64,000 bases of DNA from Luteimonas cucumeris. Its GTDB lineage: Bacteria > Pseudomonadota > Gammaproteobacteria > Xanthomonadales > Xanthomonadaceae. Shown piece by piece: positions 26,701 through 35,765 of this stretch (positions are counted from its first letter, which is position 1; the number at the start of each line of letters is the position of its first letter). Position numbers and translations under genes: made by a program. The stretch spans positions 1-64,000 of the forward strand of contig NZ_VLKN01000002.1 of the NCBI RefSeq assembly GCF_007830035.1, read 5' to 3'. The notes beneath the pieces were generated by a model. The model was not told the origin of the DNA and searched no databases. It worked only from the letters and a program-made list of their open reading frames with translations.

Positions 26701-28968
26701 TCATGCGAGCGAGTCGGCCGCGGCGATGATCTCCTCGTCCGATGGAATCACCAGGAAGGCCGCACCCGCCAGCGGCGTGAAAGTGTCGGCGCCGACCACG
26801 CGCCGGAACGGGCGCGCGCCATGGCCGCCTTCGGCAATCGCCGTGATGATGCCCTCGCCCACGCCAGCGCTGTGGCGGCCCTCGTCGACGATCAGGATGC
26901 GCTTGGCAGTACGCGCCTGCTCGACGATGTAGGCCTCGTTGAGCGGCACCAGCCAGCGCAGGTCGACCACACGCGTCTTCCAGCCGTGCTTGTTCTCGAT
27001 CGCGCGGGCGGCACGCAAGCTCATCGGCACGCCATTGCCGAAAGTGAAGATGACCAGATCCTCATTGCCGTCGCCATAGACACGGCCCTCGCCCAGCGTC
27101 ATCGCCTGGTCTGGCGACGGATAGCCGGTGAGCCACTGGCCATCGCCCGGCTCATGCAGGTCCTTGGTCATGTACAGCGCGATCGGCTCGAGGACAGCGC
27201 AGACGCGGCCATCGACCTTGGCCAGTGCAGCCAGCGTACGCAACATCGTGGCCGCATCGTCGCCGCGGCTCGGACAGCCGACGACCAGGCCCGGAATGTC
27301 GCGCAGCGCAGTGATCGAGTTGTCGTTGTGGAAGTGCCCGCCGAAGCCACGCTGGTAACCCAGCGAAGCGATGCGCATCAGCATCGGGTTGCGGTACTGG
27401 CCATTGCTGAAGAACTGCAGGCTGGCCGCCTCGCCGCGGATCTGGTCGCAGGCATTGTGGAAATAGGCCAGGTACTGGATTTCCGGCAACGGCAGCATGC
27501 CCATGTTGGCGTAGCCCTGGGCCAGGCCGAGGATGATGGTCTCGTCCAGCAGTGTATTGAACACGCGCTTGTTGCCGAAAGCCTTGTGCAGGCCCTTCGT
27601 CACCGTGTACACCCCGCCCTTCTGCGCCACGTCCTCGCCGAACAGCAGCGCTTCCGGATACTTGCAGAACAGATCGTGCAGGGCCTGGTTGATCTGGATG
27701 GCCAGGTGCTTCGGCGCCTGCTTCTCCGGCAGTTTTTCCTCGCCGCCGAATACCGCCGCACGCCGATCGGAATAATCGGCGCGCGTCGCCTCCGCCTGCA
27801 CCTTGTCCGGTGAATATGGAGCCAGCGGCGCCATGACGTCGGCCAGCGTCGACAGGCGCGGACGGCTGTCGGCCTCTTCGGCGGCGGCAAAGCATTTCTG
27901 TCGCGTCGTTTCGTACAGGGCGAGGATGTCGTCCTTCGACATCAATCCCGATTCCAGCGCGATCGACGCGCTGCGCAACAGCGGATCGGACGCCTCGACC
28001 GCGCAGAGCTCTTCGATGCTGCGCCATTCGATCTCGAAATCGGTGCCGGCGTGGCCCATGATCCGCGTCGTGCGCAGGTGCAGAAAGGTCGGCCGCCGCG
28101 TGCGTCGGCAATGCTCTACGGCCTTCTGCACGTCGCCATAGCCGGCGGCCAGGTCCAGCCCGTCGGCATAGAAATAATCGAGGTCGCGACGGTCGCGGAA
28201 GTTCTGCGCCACCCAGCCATTCGGCGTCTTCACCGAGATGCCGATGCCGTTGTCCTCGCAGACGAACAGCACCGGAGCCGGCAGTTTCTGGTACGCGGTC
28301 CAGGCGGCGGCGTTGAACGCGGTCTGCGCGGTGGCGTGATTGGAACTGGCATCACCGAACGAACAGATCGCGATGCTGTCGTCGGGAATCGGCAGCGCAT
28401 GGCCGATGCGCCTGCCCTGCTCGATCGCGACCGCGGTGCCGAATGCCTTGGGCAGGTGCGAGGCGATGGTCGAGGTCTGCGGCAGCACCCACAAAGGCTT
28501 GCTACCCCAGACCTTGTGGCGGCCACCGGACGCGGGATCGTCCTTGCTTGCAGCGAACGACAGCGCCGAATCCATCACCGGGTCCATGCCCGGCAGCTTG
28601 CGGAAGCGCTCGGCCATGAAGCCGCCGCTGCGATAGTGCAGGAAGGCCGGATCGGTATGCCGTGCCAGCCGCGCGACCATGGCGTTGCCCTCGTGGCCGC
28701 TGCTGCCGATGGTGTAGAAGACCTTGTTCTGCACGCGCAGCACGCGCGCCATCAGGTCGAGATGGCGCGAGATCAGCTGCGATTCGAACAGTTCGCGAAA
28801 GCCCTGTGCGTCCAGCGAACTGCCGTCGAGGATCGCATCGTCCGGCTCCGGTGCGCTGTGGGCGCGCCCGCGCCAGCCGCGCACGAACTCGCTGAAATTG
28901 ACGTCGCAGATCTCGGCGCGGTTGAGGCCGCGCATGCGGGCGGGAATTGGATTGGGAGCGGCATTCAT
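26701..28968 (-). CDS. 2-oxo acid dehydrogenase E1, fused alpha and beta subunits
   Basis: A 755-residue fusion. The first ~380 residues are E1 alpha, with the thiamine diphosphate motif starting GDASSNHATAQTAFN and the phosphorylation-loop-like TRIMGHAGTD. The remainder is E1 beta, with ALLFGEDVAQKGGVYTVTKG, LDETIILGLAQGYANMG and the C-terminal VVDLRWLVPLNEAYI. Such enzymes decarboxylate branched-chain 2-oxo acids (or pyruvate) and pass the acyl group to E2. No E2 or E3 gene is adjacent, so the substrate is not settled; a branched-chain role is the usual call. AGGAAG lies ten bases before the ATG. Confidence 0.9.
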   Translation of the reverse strand: MNAAPNPIPARMRGLNRAEICDVNFSEFVRGWRGRAHSAPEPDDAILDGSSLDAQGFRELFESQLISRHLDLMARVLRVQNKVFYTIGSSGHEGNAMVARLARHTDPAFLHYRSGGFMAERFRKLPGMDPVMDSALSFAASKDDPASGGRHKVWGSKPLWVLPQTSTIASHLPKAFGTAVAIEQGRRIGHALPIPDDSIAICSFGDASSNHATAQTAFNAAAWTAYQKLPAPVLFVCEDNGIGISVKTPNGWVAQNFRDRRDLDYFYADGLDLAAGYGDVQKAVEHCRRTRRPTFLHLRTTRIMGHAGTDFEIEWRSIEELCAVEASDPLLRSASIALESGLMSKDDILALYETTRQKCFAAAEEADSRPRLSTLADVMAPLAPYSPDKVQAEATRADYSDRRAAVFGGEEKLPEKQAPKHLAIQINQALHDLFCKYPEALLFGEDVAQKGGVYTVTKGLHKAFGNKRVFNTLLDETIILGLAQGYANMGMLPLPEIQYLAYFHNACDQIRGEAASLQFFSNGQYRNPMLMRIASLGYQRGFGGHFHNDNSITALRDIPGLVVGCPSRGDDAATMLRTLAALAKVDGRVCAVLEPIALYMTKDLHEPGDGQWLTGYPSPDQAMTLGEGRVYGDGNEDLVIFTFGNGVPMSLRAARAIENKHGWKTRVVDLRWLVPLNEAYIVEQARTAKRILIVDEGRHSAGVGEGIITAIAEGGHGARPFRRVVGADTFTPLAGAAFLVIPSDEEIIAAADSLA

Positions 28969-28983
28969 GGCGATGAGTTCTTC

Positions 28984-29055
28984 CTGTCATACCGCAGCGG
29001 CGAGGGATCAAATTTTGTTGCGACTGAAACGGATCCCCCGTTGCGCACGGGATGA
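28984..29055. repeat. GGGATGAC-type inverted repeat upstream of the E1 gene
   Basis: CTGTCATACCGCAGCGGCGA and the opposing CCGTTGCGCACGGGATGAC are roughly complementary. This is another copy of the GTCAT...ATGAC intergenic repeat family. Confidence 0.5.
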
Positions 29056-29110
29056 CGGCAATAGGTCCGGATGACAATAAACGGGTTCAGGAGTGCATGG
29101 AGCTCGGAAT

Positions 29111-29749
29111 TCAGATCGCCAGCAAGGCGGCATTCTCGGGCGCGGGATCCGGCATCGCGACGAAACCTGGCGTGGCCCGCACGCGCTCCAGCCAGTCGCG
29201 GAGCGCCGGATAGGATGCAAGATCGAATCCGCCGTGATGGGCGACGTCGGTATAGGCGAACAAGGCAATGTCGGCGATGCCGTAATCCGGTCCGGTGAAC
29301 CAGGCGTTGCCAGCAAGATGTTTCTCCATCACCGCCAGCGCCTGGTGTCCGCGTTCGAGGCAGCGCGGCAACTCGGCCGTGCGGCGCGGTGAATCGGCCG
29401 GCGTCCAGCCACGGATGAAGCGCGCCACTGCGACGTAGGGTTCGTGGCTGTACTGCTCGAAGAACATCCAGCTCAGCGCTTGCGCCTTTTGCCAGCCGTC
29501 GGACGGCAGGCAGGCCGTACCATCGGCCAGCCAGCACAGGATCGCATTCGATTCGGCGAGCACGCGCCCATCGTCCAGTTCAATGATCGGCACGCGGCCA
29601 TTTGCATTCTTCGCCAGGTATTGCGGCGTGCGCGACTCGCCCTTGGAACTGTCGATTTCCACCCAGCGGTATTCGCGTCCGAGCTGTTCCAGCAGCAGTC
29701 GCAACTTGTGGCAGTTGCCGGAAACCGAATAGCCGTAGACCGTGATCAT
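29111..29749 (-). CDS. Glutathione S-transferase family protein
   Basis: A 212-residue cytosolic GST. The N-terminal thioredoxin-fold domain starts MITVYGYSVSGNCHKLRLLL, with the catalytic Ser in the S-x-N/C position, and contains NGRVPIIELDDG (cis-Pro) and LAESNAILCWLA. The C-terminal helical domain includes the N-capping box GPDYGIADIALFAYT. The ATG overlaps the stop of the upstream acetyltransferase (ATGA). The substrate is unknown. Confidence 0.93.
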   Translation of the reverse strand: MITVYGYSVSGNCHKLRLLLEQLGREYRWVEIDSSKGESRTPQYLAKNANGRVPIIELDDGRVLAESNAILCWLADGTACLPSDGWQKAQALSWMFFEQYSHEPYVAVARFIRGWTPADSPRRTAELPRCLERGHQALAVMEKHLAGNAWFTGPDYGIADIALFAYTDVAHHGGFDLASYPALRDWLERVRATPGFVAMPDPAPENAALLAI

Positions 29750-30306
29750 GCGACGACTCCCTCCCGCGCGCGGCGCGCCAGCCACTGCTCGCGGGTCTGG
29801 CCCCAGATCTCGATGGGGTGCTCCTCGCTGGGCGGCGGCAGCTTGCCCGGCCCCTGATTGCGCGATCCCAAGCGTTCGGCCACGCGCTGCGAAGGTACGT
29901 TGCCCGGATCGATGCAATGGATCACGTCGTTCCATCCCAGATTGTCGAAAGCCCAGTCCAGCGCTGCGACACCGGCCTCGGTGGCGTAGCCCCTGCCCTG
30001 GGCATCGGGATGGAAGACCCAGCCCACTTCATTGCCCGGCCAGCCGTCCGGCCGCCAGGGTCCGAGTTGGCCCAGCCAGCGACCGCTATCCTTGTCGACG
30101 ACGGAAAACATCGCGAAACCCTGCACCTGCCAGGCACCCGGCATCTGCAGGAACTTGCGCCACGCCACCGCGCGCGGCAGCACGCCGCCGAGGAATTTCA
30201 TGGCGCCCTCGTCGGCATGCAACTCCGCGTAACGATCGAAATCCCCGATCTGCGGGAGGCGCAGGATCAGGCGCTGGGTTTCGATGCGGATGTCGGGTGC
30301 GGCCAC
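29746..30306 (-). CDS. GNAT family N-acetyltransferase (RimJ/RimL type)
   Basis: A 186-residue acetyltransferase starting with IRIETQRLILRLPQIGDFD, the usual opening of RimJ/RimL-like enzymes. The acetyl-CoA binding motif is HPDAQGRGYATEAGVAALDWAF, and GNVPSQRVAERLGSRN is motif B. The start is GTG at 30306 with AGGAG five bases upstream. It may acetylate an alpha-amino group of a protein or a small molecule. It is translationally coupled to the GST. Confidence 0.92.
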   Translation of the reverse strand: MAAPDIRIETQRLILRLPQIGDFDRYAELHADEGAMKFLGGVLPRAVAWRKFLQMPGAWQVQGFAMFSVVDKDSGRWLGQLGPWRPDGWPGNEVGWVFHPDAQGRGYATEAGVAALDWAFDNLGWNDVIHCIDPGNVPSQRVAERLGSRNQGPGKLPPPSEEHPIEIWGQTREQWLARRAREGVVA

Positions 30307-30334
30307 GTCTGCTCCTGGTAATTCGAGGACGACT

Positions 30335-31498
30335 TCAGAATGCGTTGATGCCGGTCAACTCGCGCCCGACCACCAGCTGGTGCACGGTTTCGGTGCCTTC
30401 GTAGGTGATCACGGACTCGAGGTTCAGCCCATGGCGGATCGGACTGTGCTCGGTGGTGATGCCGGCGCCGCCGAGCAGGTCGCGCGCCTCGCGGGCGATG
30501 TCGATCGCCATCCGGCAGTTGTTCCACTTCGCCAGGCTGACCTGGGTCGGCTGCATCTTGCCGGCGTCCTTCAGACGGCCCAATTGCAGCGACAGCAGTT
30601 GCGCAGTGGTGATGCGGCGCGCCCAGTCGGCCATCTTGATCTGTGCGCTCTGCGTCGCCGCCACCGGGCGGTTGAACAGCATGCGTTCCTTGGAATAGTT
30701 CAGCGCTTCGTCGAGGCAGGCGATGGCAGCGCCGATCGGTCCCCAGGTGATGCCGTAACGCGCCTGGGTCAGGCAGCCGAGCGGGCCCTTCAGGCCTTTC
30801 ACGTTCGGCAGGCGATTGGCCTCCGGCACGCGCACGTTGTCGAAGAACAACGCGCTGGTCACCGACGCGCGCAGGCTCATCTTGTGCTTGATCTCCTGGG
30901 CGGTGAAGCCGGCGAAATCCTTTTCGACCACGAAGCCCTGGATGCCGTCGTCGGTCTGCGCCCAGACGATGGCGATGTCGGCCACGTTGCCATTGGTGAT
31001 CCACATCTTGCCGCCGTTGATGACCCAGTCGGCACCGTCCTTCTTCGCGTGGGTCTTCATGTTGGCCGGATCGGAACCGCCCTGCGGCTCGGTCAGGCCG
31101 AAGCAGCCGATCACCCGGCCCGCAGCCATGTCCGGCAGCCAGCGCTGGCGCTGTTCCTCGGTGCCGTAGGCATAGATCGGATACATGCACAGCGAGGACT
31201 GCACGCTGGCGAAGCTGCGGATGCCGCTGTCGCCGCGCTCCAGTTCCTGGCAGATCAGGCCGTAGCTGACCGCGTTCAGCCCGGCGCAGCCGTATTCCTC
31301 GGGCAGGGTCGCGCCGAGCAGGCCGAGCTCGGCCATTTCCGGGATCAGTTCGCGGGGGAAACGGGCCTGGTCGAAGCAGTCGCCGATGATCGGCAGCACG
31401 CGTTCGTCGGTGAAACGGGCCACGGTTTCCTGTACGGCACGCTCCTCTTCGCTGAGCAGGGAACGGACGTCGTACAGATCGTAGGGATGCAGGGCCAT
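30335..31498 (-). CDS. gcdH: Glutaryl-CoA dehydrogenase-like acyl-CoA dehydrogenase
   Basis: A 387-residue FAD enzyme converting glutaryl-CoA to crotonyl-CoA in lysine and tryptophan breakdown. The FAD-binding GCFGLTEPQGGSDPANMKT, WITNG, ARYGITWGPIGAA and the C-terminal catalytic Glu in VITYEGTETVHQLVVGRELTG with the ending INAF are typical of GcdH rather than other acyl-CoA dehydrogenases. The start MALHPYDLYD at 31498 is preferred. An ATG at 31528 would add ten residues. Confidence 0.9.
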   Translation of the reverse strand: MALHPYDLYDVRSLLSEEERAVQETVARFTDERVLPIIGDCFDQARFPRELIPEMAELGLLGATLPEEYGCAGLNAVSYGLICQELERGDSGIRSFASVQSSLCMYPIYAYGTEEQRQRWLPDMAAGRVIGCFGLTEPQGGSDPANMKTHAKKDGADWVINGGKMWITNGNVADIAIVWAQTDDGIQGFVVEKDFAGFTAQEIKHKMSLRASVTSALFFDNVRVPEANRLPNVKGLKGPLGCLTQARYGITWGPIGAAIACLDEALNYSKERMLFNRPVAATQSAQIKMADWARRITTAQLLSLQLGRLKDAGKMQPTQVSLAKWNNCRMAIDIAREARDLLGGAGITTEHSPIRHGLNLESVITYEGTETVHQLVVGRELTGINAF

Positions 31499-31653
31499 GG
31501 CAGGTTTCGGCGAGCGGGAAACCATCATTGTATCGGGCCGTGTTGCAGCGCGGCACCTGTGCCCATCCGATCAGTGCCTGCGGCGATCCCGGGGCAGAGG
31601 TCAGCTCGCCTGACGCCACGGCTGGGCCCATCCTTACGAGAGCCAGAAACGAA

Positions 31654-31678
31654 ACGGGCCCGGCAATGCCGGGCCCGT
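31654..31678 (-). terminator. Intrinsic terminator after the glycine-zipper gene
   Basis: An 11-bp perfect stem ACGGGCCCGGC/GCCGGGCCCGT with a 3-base loop, followed on the minus strand by TTCGTTT. It separates the glycine-zipper gene from gcdH. Confidence 0.8.
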
Positions 31679-31699
31679 GCAAATGCTTTCGCGTGGATC

Positions 31700-32515
31700 C
31701 TACTGACTTGAAGCGGTGTCGCCCGAAGCCGACGCCACCTGGGTCACGACCTGGCCGTCGATCACCGGCAGGCGATCGCCCGGCTTCTGGTCCATGCGCA
31801 CGGTCTGTTCGCGACCGCCGTAGCGGTAGGTCACGTCATAACCGGTGATCACCTCTTCGTCGCCGAGCAGGATGCGCTCGCCCGGCTTGCTGCCGGTGCG
31901 CATCGTGTCGGTGGTGCCATCCGGATTGCGGTAGGTCACGTTGTAGGCGACCACGCGGCTGGACTGGGACGTGCCGGACACCGTATGGCACTGGCGCTCG
32001 GTACGATTGACGACCTGGCCGCCGACATGGCGCCGGTCGATCTCGCGACCGGCGAAGCCGCCACCGACCGCGCCGGCCACCGTGGCCAGCTTGCGGCCGT
32101 TGCCGCCGCCAACCTGGTTGCCGATCAGGCCGCCGATCACCGCACCGGCGACCGTGCCGCCGACATTGCCGTCGCGTTCCGGCGCCCTCTCCTGTACGAC
32201 GACGTCATTGCAGACTTCGCGCGGGTTGGAGGTGGTGGTGGTTTCGCGGACCGGCTCGGAACCGATCACCGTTGCATACAGCTTTTCCTTCTCGGTGATC
32301 GGACGCGCATCGATGACCTGCGCATATTCGACGCGGCCGCTGGCGGGGATCGTGTTGTCGGCCAGAGCATCGTCACCCAGAGCGCCGGGCTGCAGCTGCG
32401 ATTGTCCAGCCACCGAATAGTCGGGCTGCTTGTCGCGGTTGTTCTGGAAAGCCGCGACGGCGACGCCGCCGACCAGCAGCGAGGCCAGTGCAATTGCCAA
32501 CGTATTGTTCTTCAT
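31700..32515 (-). CDS. Glycine zipper 2TM domain protein (envelope)
   Basis: A 271-residue exported or membrane-inserted protein. The N-terminus MKNNTLAIALASLLVGGVAVAA is a signal/anchor sequence. The centre carries a glycine zipper (GGTVAGAVIGGLIGNQVGGG), the hallmark of the 2TM/Rick-17kDa surface-antigen-like family, followed by a repeated beta-rich tail (YNVTYRNPDG, YDVTYRYGG). It is probably an outer membrane or periplasmic stability protein. A strong AGGAGG site precedes the ATG. It differs from the second glycine-zipper gene at 35.2 kb, which is a lipoprotein. Confidence 0.88.
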   Translation of the reverse strand: MKNNTLAIALASLLVGGVAVAAFQNNRDKQPDYSVAGQSQLQPGALGDDALADNTIPASGRVEYAQVIDARPITEKEKLYATVIGSEPVRETTTTSNPREVCNDVVVQERAPERDGNVGGTVAGAVIGGLIGNQVGGGNGRKLATVAGAVGGGFAGREIDRRHVGGQVVNRTERQCHTVSGTSQSSRVVAYNVTYRNPDGTTDTMRTGSKPGERILLGDEEVITGYDVTYRYGGREQTVRMDQKPGDRLPVIDGQVVTQVASASGDTASSQ

Positions 32516-32694
32516 GCTCGCCTCCTGGGCGGAAAGGTTCCGCGTTGATCGTGCTGGTATTGCAGCACGCGTTAGCTGAACCGAAAGGTGAAAGTTTCGT
32601 AACAAGCTGTCGGAAAGATAAACTGTCAGCAGACCTGCAGGCACTCCACCCGCGTGGTAGCGTGACCTGCATCACCCTCCTTCGAGGACCGGTC

Positions 32695-32922
32695 ATGGCG
32701 AGTCTCGTGGTCGCGCCGTTGCTGCGCTGGTTCAGTCGCCTGCGCTATCCGCAGTTGTTCCTTATCACCGCGGCGATATTCGCGGTCGACGTGGCCGTGC
32801 CGGACCTGATCCCGTTCCTCGATGAATTGCTGATCGGCCTGACCGCACTGCTGCTGGCGCATTTCAAACGCCGCAGGCTCGAATCATCGGCGCCGCTCGA
32901 AGGCGAATCCGAACGGCAATGA
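32695..32922 (+). CDS. Small membrane protein (DUF6116-like, 75 aa)
   Basis: A 75-residue protein with basic N-terminal LLRWFSRLRYPQLF, a hydrophobic stretch LITAAIFAVDVAVPDLIPFL and LLIGLTALLLAHF, ending in a charged KRRRLESS tail. It resembles the small DUF6116-type proteins seen beside tatD-family genes in this group. GAGG lies seven bases before the ATG. Its stop overlaps the start of the TatD gene (ATGA). The function is unknown. Confidence 0.78.
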   Translation: MASLVVAPLLRWFSRLRYPQLFLITAAIFAVDVAVPDLIPFLDELLIGLTALLLAHFKRRRLESSAPLEGESERQ

Positions 32923-33698
32923 GTGTCGCGCTGGTCGACAGCCATTGCCACCTCGATGCATCGGAGTTCGATGCCGACCGCGCCGCAGTCATCGACCGCG
33001 CCGTCGCGGCCGGCGTCACCCGGCAGATCGTTCCGGCGGTCACCGCCGCGGGCTGGCCCAAGCTGCGCGAAGTGTGCGCGCTCGCGCCGGGATTGCATCC
33101 GGCCTATGGCCTGCATCCGATGTACCTGGAGCAGCATCGCGAAAACCACCTGCCCGCGCTGCAGGACTGGATCGAACGCGAACGGCCGGTCGCCGTCGGC
33201 GAATGCGGACTGGACTACTTCGTCGAAGGACTGGATCCGGAACGGCAGCAGCACTATTTCGATGCCCAGCTGGCGCTGGCGCGCGAATTCGACCTGCCGG
33301 TGATCGTGCATGCACGACGCGCGGTGGACGCGGTGATTGCGGCGATCCGGCGCATCGGTAGCCTGCGTGGTGTCGTGCACAGCTTTTCCGGCAGCCCGGA
33401 ACAGGCGCGACAGCTATGGCAGCTGGGGTTCCTGATCGGGCTCGGCGGACCGGTCACTTACGACCGCGCCAACCGCCTGCGCCGCCTGGCGGCCACGATG
33501 CCGCTGGAGTACCTGCTGCTGGAAACGGATGCACCCGACCAGCCCGACGCCCAGATCCGTGGCCAGCGCAACGAACCCGCGCGCCTGTCGACGGTCCGCG
33601 ACACCATCGCAGGATTGCGCGATATCGATGCGGACGAAATCGCAAGCATCACGGCGGCCAACGCCAGGCGCCTGTTCCATCTGCGCGCTGCGCCCTGA
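32919..33698 (+). CDS. TatD family metal-dependent hydrolase
   Basis: A 259-residue TIM-barrel metal hydrolase. Metal-binding blocks are in order: DSHCHLD at residues 7-13, GECGLDYF with the bridging Glu, PVIVHARRA, GVVHSFSG, and LLLETDAPDQP. TatD proteins act as 3'-5' exonucleases/DNases in E. coli and may contribute to DNA repair. This one could equally be a YcfH/YjjV-type paralogue. The start is coupled to the small membrane protein gene by an ATGA overlap. Confidence 0.94.
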   Translation: MSVALVDSHCHLDASEFDADRAAVIDRAVAAGVTRQIVPAVTAAGWPKLREVCALAPGLHPAYGLHPMYLEQHRENHLPALQDWIERERPVAVGECGLDYFVEGLDPERQQHYFDAQLALAREFDLPVIVHARRAVDAVIAAIRRIGSLRGVVHSFSGSPEQARQLWQLGFLIGLGGPVTYDRANRLRRLAATMPLEYLLLETDAPDQPDAQIRGQRNEPARLSTVRDTIAGLRDIDADEIASITAANARRLFHLRAAP

Positions 33699-33726
33699 GT
33701 ACGTCCGCGCTGCAAGCGGGCTGGAG

Positions 33727-34536
33727 CTATGCAGTCGGGACAACGTTCGCGGCGGGTTTTAGCAGCATTTCGATCGCCTTGCCCACGGCCGCGAAAGCGA
33801 ATGCGCCGGTGATATGCGTCGCCGCGCCCAGCCCTGCCCCGCAATCCAGCTTCAACGCGGCATCGGCCCCCATCTTCGGACGCAGGCCCGACACGCTGCC
33901 GTCGGCCTGGGGATACCTGACGTTCTCCAGGGAATAGATCGCCGGCACACCGAAATAACGCTGCGGGCTCTTCGGGAAATTGAACTCGGCGCGCAGCTTC
34001 TTGCGGATCAGGGCCAGCATCGCATCGTGTTCGGTGCGCGACAGGTCGCGCACGCGCACCAGCGTCGGGTCGGTGCGCCCGCCCGCCGAGCCGACCGCGA
34101 TCACCGGCTGCTTGCGGCGTCGGCACCACGCGATCATCTCGACCTTGGCGCGGAAGCTGTCGCAGGCGTCCAGCACCAGGTCGAAGCCGCTACCCAACAG
34201 CGGCTCCAGGGTGGATGGCGTGACGAAGGCCTGCACGGCATCGATGCCGATCTGCGGGTTGATCGCAAGGCAGCGTTCGGCCAGCGCCTGCGCCTTGTTG
34301 CGGCCGTACTGCCCTTCCAGCGCCGGCAACTGCCGGTTGGTGTTGGACAGGCACAGGTCGTCGGCGTCGATCAGGGTCAGGTGGCCCACGCCGGTACGCG
34401 CCAGCGCCTCGACCGCCCACGAGCCGACACCGCCGACACCGACCACCGCGACCCGGCAATGCATCAACCGTGCGACGGTGCCGCGCCCGTACAGCCGATC
34501 GATGCCGGCGAAGCGTTGCTTCCACTCTTCTTTCAT
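33727..34536 (-). CDS. tcdA: tRNA threonylcarbamoyladenosine dehydratase
   Basis: A 269-residue E1/ThiF-like enzyme that cyclises t6A37 of tRNA to ct6A using ATP. It opens with the Rossmann motif VAVVGVGGVGSWAVEALAR, followed by LTLIDADDLCLSNTNRQL, which is diagnostic of this branch of the ThiF fold. FFGVPAIYSLENVRYP-like sequence (YFGVPAIYSLENVRYP) is also typical of TcdA. It converges with tatD and diverges from the cytochrome gene. Confidence 0.93.
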   Translation of the reverse strand: MKEEWKQRFAGIDRLYGRGTVARLMHCRVAVVGVGGVGSWAVEALARTGVGHLTLIDADDLCLSNTNRQLPALEGQYGRNKAQALAERCLAINPQIGIDAVQAFVTPSTLEPLLGSGFDLVLDACDSFRAKVEMIAWCRRRKQPVIAVGSAGGRTDPTLVRVRDLSRTEHDAMLALIRKKLRAEFNFPKSPQRYFGVPAIYSLENVRYPQADGSVSGLRPKMGADAALKLDCGAGLGAATHITGAFAFAAVGKAIEMLLKPAANVVPTA

Positions 34537-34611
34537 GCGGCCAGTCTAATCGCCGGCACGGCCTGTCGTGCATGGCGTGGTATGTTCGCGCCGATTCCAA
34601 GGGAGCCCGCC

Positions 34612-35079
34612 ATGTCCAGCACGCCAGCATCCACGCCGCCACCGCCGCCTTCGACCGCAGCCAAGTCCTCCCACGCCACCCGCTACCTGTTCCTGTTCCT
34701 GATCGGACTGGTGATCGGCATCGTCGCCACGGTGATGGCGATACGCGCGATCGATGCGCGCAAGGATCATTTCCATGGATCGGTAATGCACGTACAGCAA
34801 TGGCACCTGGCCCAGCTGAAGACCAATGTCGAGCGCAACCGCTGCGGCGCGACCGATACGTTGCCGCACCTGCAGGCGCTGCGGACCATGTCCAACGACC
34901 TGGAGCCTGCCTTCCCTGATCTGCGCGACGACCAGCGTTTCGCGCAGCACGCCAGCCAGATGCGCGGCACGCTCGATGGCGCGCTGGCGACGCCGCCATT
35001 GAACTGTCCCGGCGTCACCACGATCGTCTCCAGGATCGGCGAAGCCTGCAAGGCATGCCACCAGGATTTCCGCAACTGA
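34612..35079 (+). CDS. Membrane-anchored cytochrome c'-like protein
   Basis: A 155-residue protein with a proline-rich cytoplasmic tail, one membrane helix at about 25-47, and a periplasmic helical domain. The heme c motif CKACH lies at residues 146-150 at the very C-terminus, followed by QDFRN, the arrangement of cytochrome c'. Cytochromes c' bind NO or CO and can protect respiration, but they are usually soluble; an N-terminal anchor instead of a cleaved signal is unusual. GGGAG lies six bases before the ATG. Confidence 0.8.
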   Translation: MSSTPASTPPPPPSTAAKSSHATRYLFLFLIGLVIGIVATVMAIRAIDARKDHFHGSVMHVQQWHLAQLKTNVERNRCGATDTLPHLQALRTMSNDLEPAFPDLRDDQRFAQHASQMRGTLDGALATPPLNCPGVTTIVSRIGEACKACHQDFRN

Positions 35080-35188
35080 ATACCCGCTGACGGATGATCA
35101 TCGGTTGACAGCCCATTCATCGTGGTCGATCTAAGTTCGACATCGAAAAGCTACGGCGACGCTTCGCCCTGACATCAAGGAGAGACGC

Positions 35189-35674
35189 ATGAACATCCGT
35201 CTGATCGGCTTCGCCGCCGTCGCCACATTGGCGATGGCTGGTTGCGCGACCACCTCGCCGGGCTATGGCGGCGGCTACAACAACGGCGGTTACAACAACT
35301 ATCCACCACCCTCCAGCAGCCGTTCCTGCTACGACTGTGGCACCGTCATGCAGATCGAGCGCGTGCCGGGATCGGGCGCCCCGCGCGCGACCGGCGCGAT
35401 CCTCGGCGGCATCGTCGGTGCCGCGATCGGCCGCGAAGTGGCCGACGACCATACCGACAGCAAGGGCCGCAAGAATGCCGCCACCATCGGCGGTGCCGCG
35501 GCCGGCGCGCTGGCCGGCAATGCCATCCAGAAGAACGTGACCAGTGCCGAGAACAACGTCACCGTGCGCATGGACGATGGTCGCACGGTGGTCGTACAGC
35601 AGACCGATCTGGCCGGCATCCGGGAAGGGTCATACGTCCGTGTCTACAACGGTCGCGCCTGGCCGCAGCAATAA
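35189..35674 (+). CDS. Glycine zipper 2TM lipoprotein (SlyB-like)
   Basis: A 161-residue outer membrane lipoprotein. The signal ends with the lipobox LAMAGC (Cys19), followed by a Gly/Tyr/Asn-rich linker, then CYDCGTVMQIERVPG and a glycine zipper in ATGAILGGIVGAAIGREV and AAGALAGNAIQKN. The C-terminal VTVRMDDGRTVVVQQTD is typical of SlyB/PcP-type proteins, which stabilise the outer membrane under stress. AAGGAG precedes the ATG. A TTGACA at 35105-35110 might be a -35 box but the -10 is poor. Confidence 0.9.
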   Translation: MNIRLIGFAAVATLAMAGCATTSPGYGGGYNNGGYNNYPPPSSSRSCYDCGTVMQIERVPGSGAPRATGAILGGIVGAAIGREVADDHTDSKGRKNAATIGGAAAGALAGNAIQKNVTSAENNVTVRMDDGRTVVVQQTDLAGIREGSYVRVYNGRAWPQQ

Positions 35675-35708
35675 AAAGCAATGCGACCGACCCGCACGGG
35701 TCAGCATG

Positions 35709-35742
35709 AAAAAACCCCCGGCATCGCTGCCGGGGGTTTTTT
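35709..35742. terminator. Strong bidirectional terminator
   Basis: A 14-bp perfect stem AAAAAACCCCCGGC/GCCGGGGGTTTTTT with a 6-base loop. A runs on one side and T runs on the other serve the convergent lipoprotein and cold shock genes. Confidence 0.92.
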
Positions 35743-35765
35743 GTTGGCCACGGGGGCGGCCGGAA

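Noticed and set aside
35105-35140. TTGACA promoter for the glycine-zipper lipoprotein
   Set aside because: The -35 box is good but no matching -10 box lies at 16-18 bases, so it is not listed as a feature.
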